Shown: in pieces, positions 61,709 to 64,000 of the stretch | How the letters are laid out: each line of letters starts with the position of its first letter | Position numbering within the stretch: position 1 is the first letter of the stretch | Assembly: GCF_034347425.1 (NCBI RefSeq) | Contig: NZ_CP133779.1 | Span: 806,001-870,000 of the forward strand | Direction: 5' to 3' | DNA: 64,000 bases | Source of the DNA: Undibacterium sp. CCC3.4 | Lineage (GTDB): Bacteria > Pseudomonadota > Gammaproteobacteria > Burkholderiales > Burkholderiaceae_D | Notes under the pieces: model-generated | The model's input: only the letters and a program-made list of their open reading frames with translations | The model's database searches: none | What the model was told of the DNA's origin: nothing | Position numbers and translations under genes: made by a program

Positions 61709-62331
61709 AATCTCCCATCACTATCGACCGTGCGCGCATTTGGATCGCCGTTACCGTGATGGCTGGCGTGGCTTTGGCCAGTTTCTGGATCGACGATGCG
61801 ATGCGCCGCCGCGGTGCCGATGAATATCATCGTATCAATGTACGTGCCGAGCCTGACTACTATGTTGAGAAATTTAATTTTATTAAATTATCCAATGAGG
61901 GCAAGGCGAATTACCATGTCACCGGCGAGCGCTTGATTCATTTGCCGCAAACCGATCAGATCGAAATCAGCAAACCGCATATCAACAGTTTCGACGCGCA
62001 ACGCGCGCCGATCACCATCATCGCCGAGCGCGCCGTGGTGGATCAAAAGTCCAACTTGATCACACCAGCACGCCAACATGATGTCGTGCATCTGTATGAT
62101 CAGGTCAGCGTCGACCGCCCCGATGGCTTGAACTCGCATTACATGCGGCTTGAGACCGATTACCTGATGTTGATACCGGATGATGATGTGATCCAATCGG
62201 ATCGCGCCGTTACGCTGCTGAGTAAAAACACAGAAACTCATGCGGTCGGCATGTTTGCCAATAACAGCAGCCAGCAATTGGAATTATTAAGTAAAGTCCA
62301 CTCGCGCATTAAGAAACGCAGCAACAATTAA
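61705..62331 (+). CDS. lptC: LPS export protein LptC
   Basis: 208 residues. An inner-membrane anchor near 10-30 (IAVTVMAGVALASFWID) is followed by a periplasmic beta-jellyroll with the LptC pattern PDYYVEKFNFIKLSNEGKANYHVTGERL (positions about 48-75). It passes LPS from the LptB2FG pump to LptA. Starts inside the kdsC stop (ATGA). Confidence 0.9.
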   Translation: MKSPITIDRARIWIAVTVMAGVALASFWIDDAMRRRGADEYHRINVRAEPDYYVEKFNFIKLSNEGKANYHVTGERLIHLPQTDQIEISKPHINSFDAQRAPITIIAERAVVDQKSNLITPARQHDVVHLYDQVSVDRPDGLNSHYMRLETDYLMLIPDDDVIQSDRAVTLLSKNTETHAVGMFANNSSQQLELLSKVHSRIKKRSNN

Positions 62332-62387
62332 CACCGCCACCATGGTTTTAAGTGTCTGCAATATTGAATTTTTAGAAAGTACCCCGT

Positions 62388-62951
62388 ATGCCAAGCATCC
62401 TCACTCTGCGTATGATGACAACGGCACTGCTGGCCACGCTGGTCGGCACCCTGTTGCCCTCGGCCCACGCTGAAAAAGCCGATAGCCAAAAAGAAATGGT
62501 TATCGAAGCGGAACATTTAGTCAGCGAAGGCAAGAGCAACACCAATACATTTACCGGCGACGTCGTCATCACCCGCGGCACCTTATTAGTCAAGGCCGAA
62601 CGCGCGGTAGCGGTGAAAGCGGCCGATGAGTTTCAGCATATCAATCTGTTCGCCAAACCCGGTGCCAAAATACATTTCCGCCAGAAACGCGATGGCGGTG
62701 CCGATTTATGGGTCGAGGGCGAAGCCGAAAAAGCGGAATATGATGAGAAAACCGAATTCGTTAAATTTATTTCCAAGGCCCATGTGCGCTATCTCGACGG
62801 CAAGCGCGTCACCGATGAGCAGGAAGGCGAGTTTCTTTCCTATGATAGTAAAAATGATGTCTTCGTCGGCAGCAATTCGAGCAACGGTACCCAGGTCAAC
62901 GGTGGCGGCCGTATCAAAATGACGATACAACCGAAAAATCAGGCGAACTGA
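62388..62951 (+). CDS. lptA: LPS transport protein LptA
   Basis: 187 residues, signal peptide TLLPSAHAE. OstA/LptA fold: [33 protein letters not shown], then paired strands to [11 protein letters not shown]. Forms the periplasmic bridge for LPS. One base separates it from lptB. Confidence 0.92.
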   Translation: MPSILTLRMMTTALLATLVGTLLPSAHAEKADSQKEMVIEAEHLVSEGKSNTNTFTGDVVITRGTLLVKAERAVAVKAADEFQHINLFAKPGAKIHFRQKRDGGADLWVEGEAEKAEYDEKTEFVKFISKAHVRYLDGKRVTDEQEGEFLSYDSKNDVFVGSNSSNGTQVNGGGRIKMTIQPKNQAN

Positions 62952-62952
62952 C

Positions 62953-63705
62953 ATGAGCGAACAACAAAGTACCTTGATGGTCAAAGGCTTGCAAAAACGT
63001 TACGGTGCGCGCCAAGTAGTGCGCGATGTTTCGCTGCTCGTCAAAAGCGGTGAAGTGGTCGGGCTGTTGGGCCCGAATGGTGCCGGAAAAACCACCTCGT
63101 TTTATATGATCGTCGGCTTGGTTCCATCGGATGCGGGTGAAATCAAAATCGACGGCGTCGACGTCTCCCATTTACCTATCCATCGGCGCGCCGTGCTCGG
63201 CTTGTCTTACTTGCCACAGGAAGCCTCGGTGTTTCGTAAGTTGACGGTGGAAGAAAATATACGCGCCGTATTGGAGTTACAAAAAAGCAAAGATGGAAAA
63301 TATTTAAGCGAAAAAAAAATCAGCGCTCGTCTCAATGCTTTGTTGGCTGACTTGCAAATTGAACAAATTCGCGATAGCCAAGCCATGGCGCTGTCGGGCG
63401 GCGAACGGCGACGCGTAGAAATCGCCCGGGCGCTGGCGACCAACCCACGTTTCGTGCTGCTCGATGAACCGTTCGCCGGTGTCGATCCGATTGCTGTCAT
63501 CGAAATTCAGCGCATCGTCGGCTTTCTCAAAGAGCGCGGCATCGGCGTCTTGATCACCGATCACAATGTGCGTGAAACTCTGGGCATTTGTGACCACGCC
63601 TACATCATCAACCAAGGTGCCGTGCTGGCCAGCGGCAAACCGGACGACATCATCCAAAATGAGTCAGTGCGTCGGGTTTATTTGGGAGAACATTTCCGCA
63701 TGTGA
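62953..63705 (+). CDS. lptB: LPS export ABC ATPase LptB
   Basis: 250 residues. Walker [11 protein letters not shown]-loop [12 protein letters not shown], signature [15 protein letters not shown], Walker [13 protein letters not shown] and the H-loop ITDHNVRET. Drives LPS extraction with LptFG (not in this window). A conserved lptA-lptB-rpoN order follows. Confidence 0.96.
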   Translation: MSEQQSTLMVKGLQKRYGARQVVRDVSLLVKSGEVVGLLGPNGAGKTTSFYMIVGLVPSDAGEIKIDGVDVSHLPIHRRAVLGLSYLPQEASVFRKLTVEENIRAVLELQKSKDGKYLSEKKISARLNALLADLQIEQIRDSQAMALSGGERRRVEIARALATNPRFVLLDEPFAGVDPIAVIEIQRIVGFLKERGIGVLITDHNVRETLGICDHAYIINQGAVLASGKPDDIIQNESVRRVYLGEHFRM

Positions 63706-63716
63706 CGGGAAGAATC

Positions 63717-64000
63717 ATGAAACAAAGCCTGCAACTTCGTACCTCCCAGCACTTGGCATTGACACCACAATTACAGCAATCGATACGCTTGCTGCAATTG
63801 TCAACCTTGGAGCTGCATCAGGAACTGGAAAATCTGCTGCTCGAGAATCCACTGCTCGAGCGCGTCGACGACCCGCTCGAGCACGCCGTGCGTTTGTTGG
63901 CCGACGGTGCCATCAACAGCGCCAGCAGCACGCCTGATGCCGGCATGGAAACAGCGTTGCCGCAGGAAGCCGCCAGTGCCAGCACAGAAGCAGTGGCCGA
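63717..64000 (+). CDS. rpoN: RNA polymerase sigma-54 factor RpoN, 5' end
   Basis: 94 codons present; the frame is open at the window end. Region I is clear: [20 protein letters not shown], then [18 protein letters not shown], the Gln/Leu-rich activator-interacting part. The following residues are the acidic, low-complexity region II. GGAAG lies six bases upstream of the ATG. Directly downstream of lptB. Confidence 0.95.
   Translation, partial: MKQSLQLRTSQHLALTPQLQQSIRLLQLSTLELHQELENLLLENPLLERVDDPLEHAVRLLADGAINSASSTPDAGMETALPQEAASASTEAVA

Overview
The window is a piece of a betaproteobacterial chromosome, most likely Burkholderiales and plausibly Oxalobacteraceae. The evidence is gene order: mutM / TPR lipoprotein / lolB / ispE / tRNA-Gln / prs / rplY, an ahcY / holin-like / metF operon behind an SAH riboswitch, and kdsD-kdsC-lptC-lptA-lptB-rpoN. 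The genus cannot be fixed from the sequence alone. Both window ends cut a gene: an alpha/beta hydrolase at base 1 and rpoN at base 64000.

Layout. 1-4870: exported hydrolase, mutY, a dynamin-like GTPase and mutM on the minus strand, so the two glycosylases of the 8-oxoguanine repair pair bracket a membrane-remodelling type GTPase. 5001-10365: envelope and precursor genes (TPR lipoprotein, lolB, ispE), tRNA-Gln, prs, rplY. 10468-22215: one 3,915-codon gene on the opposite strand, a giant protein with a TcdA/TcdB-type pore-forming region, a degenerate TIKI/ChaN-like domain resembling the effector part of Pasteurella-type toxins, and pentapeptide repeats. 22409-29412: ggt, 5-formyl-THF cyclo-ligase, slt, a glutathione transferase, cca and a GNAT enzyme. 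29413-31890: a recombination scar with a ClpP-like exported protein, a decayed second copy of it, a truncated C39 bacteriocin-export gene, and a 398-bp nested-palindrome repeat. 31891-34707: aromatic amino acid catabolism (Lrp-type regulator, hpd, phhA). 34704-37864: two LpxL-type acyltransferases and metK. 37938-44661: an M14 peptidase, a heterodimeric MdlA/MdlB-type ABC exporter and PBP1A. 44881-48061: a T5orf172-like protein, a PLP-dependent lyase with its divergent AsnC-type regulator, and a diiron/MBL protein. 48239-50906: metF, holin-like gene and ahcY. 51084-56572: a CS1-type (alpha) chaperone-usher pilus operon whose tip-adhesin gene carries an in-frame UGA. 56937-57334: second copy of the 398-bp repeat. 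57400-64000: apt, a Kef-type antiporter, and the Kdo/LPS-transport operon leading into rpoN.

How it fits together. Several blocks serve the envelope (lolB, LpxL-type enzymes, kdsDC, lptCAB, PBP1A, Slt). The S-adenosylmethionine cycle is represented three times (metK, ahcY, metF), with visible RNA-level control of ahcY. Two FNR-type sites, one across the hpd start point and one at the class II position of the MBL/diiron gene, suggest oxygen-dependent control in opposite directions. The least ordinary content is the giant toxin-like gene, the UGA-interrupted adhesin, the nested-palindrome repeat pair with its scar, and a putative small RNA behind PBP1A.
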